Shown one piece after another: positions 50,884 to 61,054 of a stretch of DNA of 64,000 nt (position 1 is its first letter; the number at the start of each line of letters is the position of its first letter). Source of the DNA: Kappaphycus alvarezii (taxonomy: Eukaryota > Rhodophyta > Florideophyceae > Gigartinales > Solieriaceae); contig NADL03000653.1 of the NCBI GenBank assembly GCA_002205965.3, positions 1 to 64,000 on the forward strand, written 5' to 3'. The position numbers and the translations under genes were made by a program. The notes under the pieces were generated by a model. That model did no database searches. It had not been told where the DNA came from and saw nothing but the letters and a program-made list of their open reading frames with translations.

Positions 50884-53107
50884 CTATCCATTCATCAGGG
50901 AGAGTATAGGGTTCACTATAAGGATATGGTAGTAGCTCATTTCCAATATGATGAGAGAGTGTGTACCGATGACCGGCTCATCTCCTTGGTCAAGAGTTTC
51001 GTAGATTCGGCGTATGGTTTCATAGTGTTCTCTAATGAGCTCCTCCCGTTTCACTTCTCCAAACCTTCCAAATGTGAGGTAATAAACGTAGTATGCAAAC
51101 TTTTCTGGCAACGGGTCCAGAAACGGGTATCTGAAGGAGAAAAAAACTCGCAACATAAGGACTGAGTCCTCACGAGTAAGGTGCGCCCCGTGAATGGTCT
51201 GGAAGCACATGCAAATACTAATGCAAAAAAGGAAATTACTTCTGCTTCTCGGGTCCTCTGTCATTTCGCGAAGCCAACGTCTAATTGGTAGCCGTCCAAT
51301 AATTAAGGATGCATAGTTTCCCCCTGGGAGACTAGGCGGTGTTTGAGGCGATCTTCTTGGCGATCTTCCTCGCTGCTCCCGACGCCTTGCCCTCTTCGAT
51401 GATCCGCCCCGATCACTTGATGGTCCAGCTCGTATCATCATCACGGCCTCGGGAGGATCCTGGTCTTCGGCTGAGGTTGTGTTTCTGAGCGGAGCAACGT
51501 AAGGTTCCCATAGAGGATATGGGACCAGTCGATATTCCATATCAGGGGGCAAGCTGTAACCTCTCAGTCGCACATCTTGGTTGTTCTTAAGAAATACGTA
51601 AACCGGACGGATAATGTTCAGATATGTTTGCGACAAGTCTCCGATAGCTACCATTCCATACCTTCCTATAGAGTAATGATATATGACTTCCACAAACTCT
51701 GGACCTGCTTCCGTGAACCTTCCGTTTTGGAATGAGAATAGAATTCTGATCAATAGTCGGAAATCTTCTTGAGGTAGCAATGGTCCGTTCAACGTACGAA
51801 AACATAGGCATATATTAATGTAGAAATGGACGATTACGTGGAGTTCGTAGTAGTCACGCGTAATCGAGATGATCCATTCCCAGGCCCTTTTTCCTCCCAT
51901 AGGAATCATTCTATAGTTAAAGATGAGTATGCCCCGTGGTTGCGCATAGTCCTGTGTGAGAAGGAATTCTTCAGGCCTCTGATGGTAAGGGACTAGACGA
52001 CGTGCATGGATGGCCCTCCTTGATCTCTTCCCTGAGCTTGAACATAGCTTATAGTGCGGGTGTCTTTCCTCCGTGACGACGCAAGGATTCGAGTACTTTG
52101 TTTGGAAGGCCGGCCACTTCACAGCCTGCTGCATTGCTTTCCATGTACTACAAGTACTTTAGAGCCGACTGGAAAGGTTTGGACTGGAGGCTCTTCATTC
52201 TTATTTCTTGTCTGTGTTAGCGCGCGGTGTGATCTCCAGCCTTCAGTGGCCAGTAGTTCGACTTCTCTACTCTCTTCATCGATAATATTTGTTTCCATGT
52301 CTCTCTGTAACATTCTAGGAGCCCTTCCGTACATTAGCTCGAATGGTGACCGTCCGCTTCTTCCTCTTCTTCGACGATAGCCGTATAACACTTTTGGTAA
52401 GGCATCTTCCCACTGGATTTCATTCTCCGACATAGTTTTCGATATTGCTCGTTTGATGGTTCCAACCATCCTCTCCGCTTTACCGTTTGACATAGGAGCG
52501 TATGCGAGAACTGTCTTCAGCTGAATCCCTTTCTCTTCCAAAAACGAAGCAGTGAAGTTGCAGTAAAACAAAGGGCGTTATCTGAGATGATCCTTTTTGG
52601 AAGACCAAACGGTTCAATTATTTCTTTTTCGATGAATCTCAGGACCACCTCAGCATTGGCCTCCTCAACTGCAACTGCTATTGGCCATCCAGTAAGATGT
52701 TCCACCCCTATAAGGAGGTATTTGTTTCCGGAAGAGGTTTCCTTGAATGGGCCGGCAAAGTCAATTGAGAAGGTTTCAAAGAGAGCGGAAACTGGGAAGC
52801 TTAGGGTTGTCTTATACTTTCGTATCGGAGTGAATTTTTGACAGTTGTCACAGCTTTTCACGAAATTATAGACGTCCTTATGGATACTGGGCCACCAGAA
52901 TCTCTCCGTAATGAATTTTTTGGTTGTTTCGAGATCCCAATGCCCTAACTCATCATGAAAAGTCCTCAAGATCTTGATTCTTTCTTTCAAAGGGGCCACT
53001 AGTCGAGGACCGGCTTTTGTGTGTCGGAAGAGTTTCCCATTCCACAATGTAAAGGCCTTTTGGTTCCTGCGTACCCAATTTCTGTGTTCGAGATCAACCT
53101 TTCTCAT
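50884..53107 (-). pseudogene. Integrase and accessory domains, gypsy element 3 (frameshifted)
   Basis: Three overlapping frames: 52517-53107 (zinc domain FHDELGHWD and CDNC, first Asp FSIDFAGPF, second Asp SDNALCF), 52119-52571 (Glu in NGKAERM, then the region up to the basic C-terminus) and 50884-52134. The last has the basic C-terminus (RRAIHARRLVPYHQ) and both accessory domains (ICLCFRTLNG ... EPYVAP and ICMCFQTIHG ...) in one frame. Near 51250 six bases of the type-A sequence are missing (EDPREAEV becomes EDPRSRSN), and the C-terminal part shifts after DQGDEPVI. Confidence 0.88.
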
Positions 53108-53126
53108 TTCTAGTCCATCAAGGAAT

Positions 53127-54371
53127 TTAATAAGTCCGTGAATATAGCTTCGTACTCGTTATCGATCGGCACTTGAACTTCGGCAACTCCGACGATGTCT
53201 CGGAAGCTTTTTCATTTGGAATCAATGGATCCCTCAAGCGGGATAGGTAATCGGCAGGCTGATTATTGCGTCCGGGCCTATACACAATTTCAAACCGATA
53301 TTCTGCGAAAATGTCGAGCCATCGGGCCAAGCGGTGATGTACATCTTTCTTTTGGAATGCTGTCTTAAGTGCCTGGTGATCAGTTATCAAGACAAATTTC
53401 TCGAGTGATAAAAGGTAAACACGAAACTTTTTCAGTGCGAAGACGACAGCTAGCGCTTCTTTCTCGCAGACTGAGTATCTCTTTTCCGCATCATTCAGAG
53501 TGCGACTTGCGAATTGAACAGGGTGTAGTCTTCCGTTTTCGTCTTTTTGGGACAAAATGGCACCCAAAGACCGTTCTGAGGCATCTGTCTCCACAACGAA
53601 TGGTCTCTTGAAATCTGGTACATGAGCACTGGGGGACACATAGCTTATCTTTAAGCTCCTCAAATGCAGTCTGCATTTCCTTGTTCCAGTAAAATTTTCC
53701 GTTCTTCGTAGTGCTGGCATGTAACGGTGCTGCAGTTTTGGCGAAATCTTTGATAAATCTTCTGTAATATGAGGCCAGTCCTAAGAAGCTTCGAACCTCC
53801 GTCTTTGAAGCGGGCCTGGTGCCAACTTGATTTTTTTCGTTTTCTCTGGATCCACTTTAATTCCCTCTTGATCGACGATATGACCGAGTAATTGGATAGA
53901 CGTTTTCGCAAAGAAGCATTTGCTTAACTTAATTTTCAGGCTGTACGCATCTATTCTCTCCACCACAGTCTTGACATGCGATATGTGCTGATCCAAGGTT
54001 TTTGAGAATATCACTACATCATCGATATAAACTCTTGCAAATGGAAGTCCTTTCAAAACCTCGTTCATCATTCTTTGGAATGTAGCTGGGGCATTCATGA
54101 GACCAAAAGGCATCACTTCGAACCTGAATGTACCGGCTTTGCTGGTAAAAGTTGTTATTTCCTTACATTTTTCATCTAATGGAATCTGCCAATAACCAGT
54201 GTAAAGATCAATTGAGGTGAAGTATCTCCCGTCCTTCAAGTCCTCGAGGATCTCTCCATGTTCGGAATCGGAAATCGATCGGGTATCATTCTCTGGTTCA
54301 GTTGTCGGTAATCGACGCAAAAACGCAGCTTTCCATCCTTCTTTGGTGCGACCACAACTGGAAATGACCAT
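53127..54371 (-). pseudogene. RT 3' half and RNase H, gypsy element 3 (frameshifted)
   Basis: Frames 53781-54371 (SIDLYTGYWQIPLDEKC, MPFGLMNAPATFQ, YIDD) and 53127-53720 (ETDASERSLGAILSQ, LITDHQALKTAF, PADYLSRL). They are joined by one-base losses at about 53816 and 53620. Confidence 0.9.
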
Positions 54372-55948
54372 GGGGATGAAACTGGCCGAATAATATCATT
54401 TTCCAGCATACTTGTAACATTCTCTGAGATAAATTGGTCATATTTTGGCGGTTGACGTCTAGGCCTGTGGTAAATTGGTTGAGTATCGGTAAGTTCAAAT
54501 GAGTGAGTGACCGGTACACTTGCTTGTCTTAAATCTGATACACTCCATGCAATTACTTCGGAAGATGCTAACATGTCGGATATTTTCAGTGAGGCGGCGG
54601 CGGGAAGGTGCTGCACTTTTCCTTGGATTTCTGCCATTTGGCGCCCTTTTTCTTCTTGATTCTCAACCTCAATATTTTGAAGGACCTTTTCCGGCGTGCT
54701 CACATCTTCAGATATGGAATCCGATATATTCCTGTTTTCCTTGCAATTGTAATCTTCTTTCATGCTCCGAATTCCGTCCTTTGATTCGATATTATCGCAA
54801 AAAGAAACACATTCAGGTGTCACACCTACCCTAGAATTCCAGTCTTCATCTGTTTCAAACCCAGAATCATAATCATCCCATGCCATGTTCAGTATCCCCC
54901 GAGCGTACCCTTCTCCACTTCCGAAAGTGTTAGTTGGTTCGAAATCTTCGCTGTCATAGCTAGAAGTGAAATCTTCACTGTCCGTTTCTTTCAAATCTAC
55001 CGGATGTGTGCTTTTGTCGAAATCCAGGGGCATCTTCACGGTTCTGCCGTCAACATTAACTGAAACGATTTGGTTGCCCAAGTCAATGCAGGTCCCTAGT
55101 CTTTCCATGGTAGGGCAGCCAATGATTGCATCGAAAGGGAGATCAGGCATGACAAGAAAGTCTAAATCAACTTTAGAGTCCCCAAAGAACACGGAAACCT
55201 TGTCAACAGTGCCCATGCATTTTGATACGGTTCCATCCGCCACAGTTATTCTTCGAGTAGTTGGAATAATTTCAAGACCTAGATCTGTCACCAAAGTTTC
55301 TGAAATAAGGTTTGGAACAGCGCCCGAATCGAAAAGAGCTTGGGTTTGCATTCCCAATACTTTGACTGGTACTAGTTTAAGACGTCTTGGTGCTGTCGAG
55401 GCCGATTGAAGAAACAGTTTCTTACCCTTAGCGGACTTATTAGACCTGATAATTTTTTTGAGTTCTTTCCTCGCGTCCTCTGCGTCGCCCCTCAAAAGTT
55501 GACCAAACGTTATCCCAGTTGGGGCTGATGCAAGCTCAGCCACCAAATTGTACTTCTTCACATATTCTAGTACGTCCTTTGGGATATTCTTAAATTTCTT
55601 ACTCTTTTTCGTCTTCTTGGCCGGAGTGACTCCAACTCCTGGAACAACTTGATCAGACCTCTTGGTTCGAGGAGGTACAGGTGCTGGGATATGTTCCAGC
55701 ATTCCATAATCTAGCCTAGGTTTCTTCGATAAAATGTTCCCTTCCCCATCCCTTTTTGTCACATTGACTTGACTGATTTCTTCAGCGATGGATACGTTAC
55801 CGGCATCCGTCAACTTGTGATCCTTTCTGTTTTGTAAGATTTTCATCTCTGGTCCTGACTCGCTCCTTGCGTCCGATAAATTTGCTTTTCTGTTGTCTTT
55901 AGACCAGCAGTTACTTTCATGATGCCCATATCGCCGCACTTTCCACAA
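54236..55948 (-). CDS. Zinc knuckle-protease-RT start, gypsy element 3
   Basis: 570 open codons in one frame: second zinc knuckle end (RYGHHESNCWSKDN), linker (TKRDGEGNILSKKPRLDYGM, YNLVAELASAPTGITFGQL), protease (ALFDSGAVPNLIS, FDAIIGCP), spacer (SWVEE-type acidic stretch, DYDSGFETDEDWNSRV), and RT start (SPWSFPVVVAPKKDGKLRFC). It shows that gag end, protease and RT share one frame, which the other copies have lost by indels. Confidence 0.92.
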   Translation of the reverse strand: MWKVRRYGHHESNCWSKDNRKANLSDARSESGPEMKILQNRKDHKLTDAGNVSIAEEISQVNVTKRDGEGNILSKKPRLDYGMLEHIPAPVPPRTKRSDQVVPGVGVTPAKKTKKSKKFKNIPKDVLEYVKKYNLVAELASAPTGITFGQLLRGDAEDARKELKKIIRSNKSAKGKKLFLQSASTAPRRLKLVPVKVLGMQTQALFDSGAVPNLISETLVTDLGLEIIPTTRRITVADGTVSKCMGTVDKVSVFFGDSKVDLDFLVMPDLPFDAIIGCPTMERLGTCIDLGNQIVSVNVDGRTVKMPLDFDKSTHPVDLKETDSEDFTSSYDSEDFEPTNTFGSGEGYARGILNMAWDDYDSGFETDEDWNSRVGVTPECVSFCDNIESKDGIRSMKEDYNCKENRNISDSISEDVSTPEKVLQNIEVENQEEKGRQMAEIQGKVQHLPAAASLKISDMLASSEVIAWSVSDLRQASVPVTHSFELTDTQPIYHRPRRQPPKYDQFISENVTSMLENDIIRPVSSPWSFPVVVAPKKDGKLRFCVDYRQLNQRMIPDRFPIPNMERSSRT

Positions 55949-56768
55949 CGAGTGTTTCTATGTGGATTATCAGGACACCTATTTGCAAAGTGTCCAGGCT
56001 TGTGACAGTAGGAACAGACTTCTGCGGCCTTGGGGCCCCAGACTGGTTCTTCTTAATGGTAAGAGTAAGGCTTTCCAACTGCGAGGTTATCATGTCAAGT
56101 CGATTATCGAATCGGGTTTCCAACCTTTCTTCCAAGTTTTTGACATCGCTCCTGACTGATTCCAATGCTGCTGCGCTAGTCGCTGGCCTTTGATAATTCT
56201 TTTCAGGATGTACGATAGACACCGATGTGCGGGTTTCCCTCGGTACCTCACTCAGTGACTGAAACGTCTCCGAATTTTTGACAAATTCTACTATGGTACC
56301 CTTCAGTTCATTAAAAGTGTGAGGGCCCTTGATGAGGAGGAAATCGGAGAGCCGCTTATCCCCCATCGCCGCCTTACGCAGCATTCCGTACTTGGCTTGG
56401 GCGTTGAACCCAGCCTTTTCATAGAGATCACACAAGTATACCAATGAGCTTAACAAATCGTCGAAGTTGAGCCGGGCCTCTATGGCGGTACGAATCATCT
56501 CATCTGGTTCTACCTCCTTAGCATATTCTTTCACAAGCCACTCACATACCTCACCGAAGTTACGCCCATTCCCGTTAAGAGACCACCCGTTGATAAACTT
56601 GGCCTTATATTTGTGCTTTGCGTCACCATGAAGATAGGCGAAGATACTTTCGGCCTTCTCTTCATCGCTCTTCTCACGCATCACAACGTTGACATATGTA
56701 TAGAGAAACTCCTCAACGTCTTCATTCTTGCCCCCTGTGAACGTTATACGAGCAGCGTTGAGATCCAT
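55917..56768 (-). pseudogene. Gag, gypsy element 3 (frameshift at the zinc knuckles)
   Basis: MDLNAARITFTGGKNEDVEE start at 56768, the longest intact gag of the three (about 250 residues before the break). One base is missing near 56030 (CTTGGGGCC for CTTGGGGGCC in element 1), which shifts both knuckles out of frame. Another lies near 55930. Confidence 0.9.
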
Positions 56769-56835
56769 GATTACAGAAAAGAAATCCCTCGAATGGTTCC
56801 CTAAGACTGCTCAACTCGAATACCTCGGGTGCAAC

Positions 56836-56853
56836 CCCTCCACAAGAGTACCA
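56836..56853 (-). other. Candidate primer-binding site, gypsy element 3
   Basis: TGGTACTCTTGTGGAGGG, as in elements 1 and 2. Confidence 0.55.
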
Positions 56854-57296
56854 AATGATAGGGGTAAATCGTCGGGAGAAGAGATACTTAGAACCAACTA
56901 CCCCAAGACGGAGGTGTTGCGAGCGACAAAAGTGCTACCGTGGTATAGTTGAACAAATAAAAAGCAGTGTATATGGGAGAGAGTTGAGAGGGCTACAAGC
57001 AAGTATAAAAGGGGCAGCGTCTACCACTGATCTCTGCGACTTGCTTAGGAAAAAGTTTTCTTGGGTTTGAAGTTGACTCTCAACTTCCTACTACTCGGAG
57101 CTTGACCTGAAGTTGTCTGCCAACTTGCTTGACCTCTCCATGAGGAAGCAGTTTACTCAGCTTATATAGACTTTTGGCTACCTGTAAAGTCCGAACAAAA
57201 CTACAGAAGATACCAAGAAATGCATAAAAATACTTTGTGTGGACAATATGCTCTAAGCAAAAGATACTTAAGAAACTAACAATTAATTTGGTCCTC

Positions 57297-57394
57297 TTAT
57301 TTCCCATTCTCTAAATCAGATCCAAACAACTCCTCTAAAATATCCATGCTGTCCAAGCAGTCCCCACAAATATCTGCGAATGGCTCACAGCTCT
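57297..57394 (-). other. Stranded tail of the U3 reading frame
   Basis: Read in the shifted frame this gives FADICGDCLDSMDILEELFG then SDLENGK and a stop at 57297-57299. It matches the in-frame tails of copies 1 (GDCLGGMDILGELFGSDIED) and 4 (GGCLGSTDILEELFGSDLED), so it was coding until recently. Confidence 0.7.
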
Positions 57395-57952
57395 CTATTC
57401 CCCCTGGGAGATATCTAGATTACTAAATATATCTCCATCCGGTTCCATCGTGGGCACAACTTGATCCATACTCTCCATTCCAGGCCCCACCAGTCCAACA
57501 CTTTCCATTCCCCCTGTTCCCTCATCCTCCTCCTCCTCCTCCTCCTCCTCCTCCTCCTCCTCCTCCTCCTCCTCCCCATACTCCCTCCTCCTCCTCCCAT
57601 ACTCCTCTTCATCCTCTTCCTCATCCTCCTCATCCTCCTCATCCTCCTCATCCTCCTCATCCTCCTCATCCTCCTCATCCTTCTCCCGAGCCTCGTGCAC
57701 TAGCTCAGGGGCTAACCATTCCTCGAAGGACTCCCCGCTCTCCTCCTCGACCTTCTCAGCCTCTCCCTCACTTACCTCCCTCGCTTCTTCTTCTATGAAG
57801 AGGCGGCGAACGAACTCGATGATTTGCTTCTTTGTTTGCCGCCGGATGTAGTCGTCGGCATCGGTTGGCCCGTAGGCGGCGAGACGAAGGCCATTGATGG
57901 GACGGGAAGGGCGGTTTTTGGAAATGGGGACAGAGGGGCGAAGGTTGTTCAT
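57395..57952 (-). CDS. U3-encoded acidic protein, copy 3 (5' LTR of element 3), most intact
   Basis: ATG 57952 is chosen because it is the one conserved in the other copies. 185 codons: MNNLRPSVPISKNRPSRPIN, GPTDADDYIRRQTKKQIIEF, VRRLFIEEEAREVSEGEAEK, ESFEEWLAPELVHEAREKDE, then very long Asp/Glu runs (GAG/GAT repeats), then GGMESVGLVGPGMESMDQVV, EPDGDIFSNLDISQGE and a stop. In diverged copies the frame continues to DILEELFGSDLE; here the bases are still present (57297-57394) but one A has been lost in CAGGGGGAATAG. The protein has a basic N-terminus, a helix-like stretch, an acidic middle and a hydrophobic-acidic tail. I know no homologue. It lies upstream of the genomic-RNA TATA box, so it would be read from its own promoter or from the 3' end of full-length RNA. 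Confidence 0.7.
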   Translation of the reverse strand: MNNLRPSVPISKNRPSRPINGLRLAAYGPTDADDYIRRQTKKQIIEFVRRLFIEEEAREVSEGEAEKVEEESGESFEEWLAPELVHEAREKDEEDEEDEEDEEDEEDEEDEEEDEEEYGRRRREYGEEEEEEEEEEEEEEEEDEGTGGMESVGLVGPGMESMDQVVPTMEPDGDIFSNLDISQGE

Positions 57953-58059
57953 TTTGATAGACGTCTGGGAACGGGAGGCAATGTAGGGTGTTTTGGGTGT
58001 GTGGGGGAGAGAGGTGATGAGTAAAATGATCGGGGGCATTTGGAACTTAGAATAAAGGG

Positions 58060-58069
58060 GTTTAAATAG
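58060..58069 (-). promoter_or_regulatory. TATA-like box upstream of the U3 reading frame (5' LTR, element 3)
   Basis: CCTATTTAAA on minus, about 110 bp before the ATG at 57952. Confidence 0.55.
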
Positions 58070-58410
58070 GCTCCCGGGCAGGTTCTATAGATTAGGAATA
58101 GGTAAAATAAATCTGCAAGGGATTTTGTAGTATTGCATTTGCGCCCTTTTTCTCAAAAAAACGAATTTGGAGGAGGAGGTAAGCAAAAAGGGAAAAAGAA
58201 CTTGATTCGGGATCGAATCAGAGGGGTGATACAGTATAAAAATATCTAGATAAAATGGAAGTAAATTTGGGGAGGACCGCGGTAATAATAAGCGAGGTTC
58301 AGGGAGGACGAGGAAGGACCGGAACTATAAGCAAATTTGGACAAGGAGAGGTAGTACAGTAAACTATAGGCCTGTAGATGACGGCGACAAAAAAAAATCT
58401 GCGCCTAACA

Positions 58411-59340
58411 CGGGTCATATATTTATACGAGGTTCGCGTGGTCCGTGTAGATCGAGATGATTCTGCCCGTTTTAAGGAAGTCCAACCTGCACACCGCTTC
58501 AACAATGGCGAAACCTTACTTTTCCGGGACGCCCCATCTTTCCACTGATCCTATGAACGGGTCTGACAGGAAAAAAATAGGCTCGTGCACTTGGTATTCG
58601 ATTGGCCTGCCAGCGTCTGTGTTCGTAGACTGAGTTATTATCGCAGCCTAGTGTGAGTCTGAAGCGTCTGTAAAGAGATACGTTCTGAGTCCTTCCTTCG
58701 GGAGTGACAATTTTGTGACAGCCGGTAGTTGAGCGATTTGTTTCTGGAAGGAGTCTGTTTGCCTGTTCCACCATATCTCGCTGATTCTAGTCTTCTCAAC
58801 TGCCTTCTTCGTTCGATTTCAGTACTTTTTTACGCGGATTCCAATAGCTTATGGAGTCCTTGGGCTGTTCTCACGAAATTTTGGGATGGAGGTTCTCGTC
58901 CAATTCGCGGCGGACACTAGCTACTGCAGTTCGCTGCCCAGCTCGAGTTTTCGCATAGTTAGCAGCGTTTCTAGGTTGCGGGGATCTGACCAGATTCCAT
59001 CTCTTGATATCACACGGCCACAGAATTTTACCTCCTTGCAGAAGAAACAGGACTTTGCGGGGTTAACTTTGAAACCCACGTCTCTGCATACGACGAAAAA
59101 AGCCTTAACATACTTCAGTAGCTTTTATTCTGTGTCTGTGTACATCAGAAAGTCGTACAGCCATTGAATCATACGCTTCGCCTTTCCAGTGAAGTGTTTG
59201 CTGGTCGCAGACTGGTAATGGTTCTCGGATTCCATTCTTCCCCGTAGCGTCCTTATTGGCGGGTAAATTACATCTGGAGTCCGTATTGCCATGATTTATT
59301 TTGGTAGGTATGGTCCAAAGGCACCTGCCAGAACCTGTGG
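58411..59340 (-). pseudogene. Remnant of a different gypsy lineage (RT end to RNase H)
   Basis: Minus-strand frames give, in order: LYDFLMYTDTE (RT, the xDDF/xMYTDTE region), KLLKYVKAFFVVCRDVGFKV, NPAKSCFFCKEVKFCGRVIS, RDGIWSDPRNLETLLTMRKL, ANWTRTSIPKF, then RTYLFTDASDSH and IITQSTNTD (RNase H), EPIFFLSDPFIGSVERWGVP, EK, FAIVEAVCRLDFLK and ISIYTDHANLV, ending IYDP at the LTR of element 3. This is gypsy-type RT and RNase H (KCxF...CGR.IS.DG; TDASD; TDH.NL), of the lineage I associate with oomycete- and alga-type elements rather than that of elements 1-3. Several stops. No matching remainder appears left of element 3. Confidence 0.65.
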
Positions 59341-59482
59341 GCAAAGTTTATGTTTTCGGAACAATAGCTCTCGCTACAGTCTTGAAGCAGATATTCGAGA
59401 TTTGGCATTAATTACTGAAGTCAAGCGTCCTGGCGTTCGTTCCTAGAAGGTTAAAGGTGAATCTCATCTCTTATGTGCCAGG
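59341..59482. other. Short spacer
   Basis: Nothing recognised between the gypsy remnant and the solo LTR. Confidence 0.3.
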
Positions 59483-59922
59483 TGATAGGGGTAAATCGTC
59501 GGGAGAGGAACTACTCAGAACCAAATACCCCTGGAGTGAGATTTTGCAAGCGACTAAAGAGCTACCGTGGTATAGTTGAGCGATCAAAAAGGTTCTTTTG
59601 AGGACGACAGTTCAGAGGGCTAAAAGCAAGCATAGAAGTGGACGGTTCTGCCACTATTTTGTGTGGCCAGCGTAAGAACGAAGGTTCTTCGGTCTGAAGT
59701 TGACTCTCAACTTCCTACTACTCGGGACTTGGCTTGAACTTGTCTGTCAACTTGCTTGACCTCTCCAAGAGGAAGCAGTTTAGTCAGCTTATATAGGCTT
59801 ATGGCTACTTCTAAAGTCCGAACAATAATACAAAAGATACCAGTAAATGCACAAAAATACTTTGTGTGGATGATATACTCTGAACAAATATACTTAAGAA
59901 ACGAACAATCGATATGGTCCTC

Positions 59923-60451
59923 CTATTTCCCATCCTCTAGATCAGACCCAAACAACTCCTCCAAAATATCCGTGCTACCCAAGCAGCCCCCCAAAAAAAT
60001 CCGCGAGTGTCTCATTATCTCTATTTCCTCTTGAGAGATATCTAAACCACTAAAGATGCCCCCATCCGGTTCCGGCGTCGGGACCACTTGTTCTATATTG
60101 TCCAGCACCCGCCCCACAATTCCGACACTTTCCATGCCTCCCTCCCCCTCATCCTCCTCGTCCTCCTCTTCAGCCTCCTCTTCAGCCTCATTCTCGTACA
60201 CCAATTCCGGGGCTGCCCACTCCTCAAAAGTCTCCCCAGCTCCCTTCTCGACTTCCCTCTCCTGACCCTCACCGACATTATCCGCCTCATTCTAGATGAG
60301 CAAGCGACGAACGAACTAGATCACCTTCTTCTTTTTTTTCGTCGTATATGCTCATCGGTATCAGTAGGGCCGAAAGGGAGTAGGAGAATGGCGTTTAAGG
60401 GACGAGGGTTGCTATTTTAGGAAATGACTTTGGAGGGCATAGTTTGTCCAT
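59923..60451 (-). pseudogene. U3-encoded acidic protein, copy 4 (solo LTR)
   Basis: ATG 60451 (MDKLCPPKSFPKI). After a stop the block FGPTDTDEHIRRKKKKVI, then FVRRLLI, corresponds to GPTDADDYIRRQTKKQII / FVRRLFI. From 60204 an open 93-codon frame carries YENEAEEEAEEEDEEDEGEG, GMESVGIVGRVLDNIEQVVP, EPDGGIFSGLDISQEEIEIM, then GSTDILEELFGSDLEDGK and the stop at 59923. This is the best-preserved tail and shows that the frame originally ran on past ISQEE. TATA-like CTATTTAAT is at 60558-60566, about 110 bp upstream of the ATG. Confidence 0.65.
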
Positions 60452-60557
60452 TTTGGTGGCTCTAAGGAGTTTCAGGCTATTGAGGGTGCTTTGAATGGAT
60501 AGAGGGGAGGATGGCGAGAAGAATGACTGGGGAGGTTTGAAACTTGGAATAAAGGGG

Positions 60558-60566
60558 ATTAAATAG
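60558..60566 (-). promoter_or_regulatory. TATA-like box upstream of the U3 reading frame (solo LTR)
   Basis: CTATTTAAT on minus, at the same distance from the ATG as in element 3. Confidence 0.5.
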
Positions 60567-61054
60567 GCACCCGAGGGCGCATTCTATAGATTTGGAATAG
60601 GTAAAATAAATCTACAGGGTAATTTGTAGTACTGCGTTTGCGCCCCTTTCCTCAAAAAAATGAATTTGGAGAAGGATTTTAGCGAAAAGGGAAAAAACCT
60701 TGATTCGGGATCGATTTAGAGGGGTAGATACAGTAAAAAAATATCGAGATAAAATGGAAGTGAATTTGGAGAGTACCACGGTAATGATAAGCAAGGGTCA
60801 GGAAGGAGAGATACTCTCCCGAGAAGGTGCTTAGAGTGAGAAACGGCGAGAAAGGACCAGAAGTACAAGCAATTTTGAACAGAGGTAGGTATTAAAGGGA
60901 GGAAAATTGGTTTGGTTTGCTGCGAGTAATGGAAAGGTTGGGAGTCCTCTGTATTTTTAATCAAACCATTGGCACTAGCATAGGTACTAAAGTAAATAAA
61001 AGTCGGTAGATAACGACAGCAGAAAGATCCGTTCCGATTCGGGCGCGCCTAATA

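Larger units (their letters stand above)
49302..58410 (-). mobile_element. Ty3/gypsy LTR retrotransposon, element 3 (type-B LTRs)
   Basis: 9.1 kb on minus. The gag-pol body is the same as in elements 1 and 2 (somewhat more diverged, for example LTDAGNV for LADAGNV). The LTRs are about 1.52 and 1.55 kb: they share R-U5 with type A, but the U3 is about twice as long, unrelated, and carries a reading frame. Primer-binding site and purine tract are present. The left end lacks ATAGGGG after TG. Flanks (agcat, cgggt) do not match each other. Confidence 0.93.
56856..58410 (-). repeat. 5' LTR of gypsy element 3 (type B)
   Basis: 1,555 bp, TGATAGGGGTAAATCG ... TCTGCGCCTAACA. The shared TATA box (CTATATAAG, 57161-57169) lies about 305 bp from the R-U5 end. 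The U3 part (about 57200-58410) is specific to type B. Confidence 0.92.
59483..61054 (-). repeat. Solo type-B LTR, diverged
   Basis: 1,572 bp from TGATAGGGGTAAATCG (59483) to GGCGCGCCTAATA, the counterpart of TCTGCGCCTAACA. It has the shared R-U5 with TATA box and hairpins, and the type-B U3 with the acidic reading frame. It is clearly older than the LTRs of element 3. The flanks are ccagg (left) and ccaag (right), four of five alike; this is the only copy with a possible target duplication. No internal sequence remains. Confidence 0.85.
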
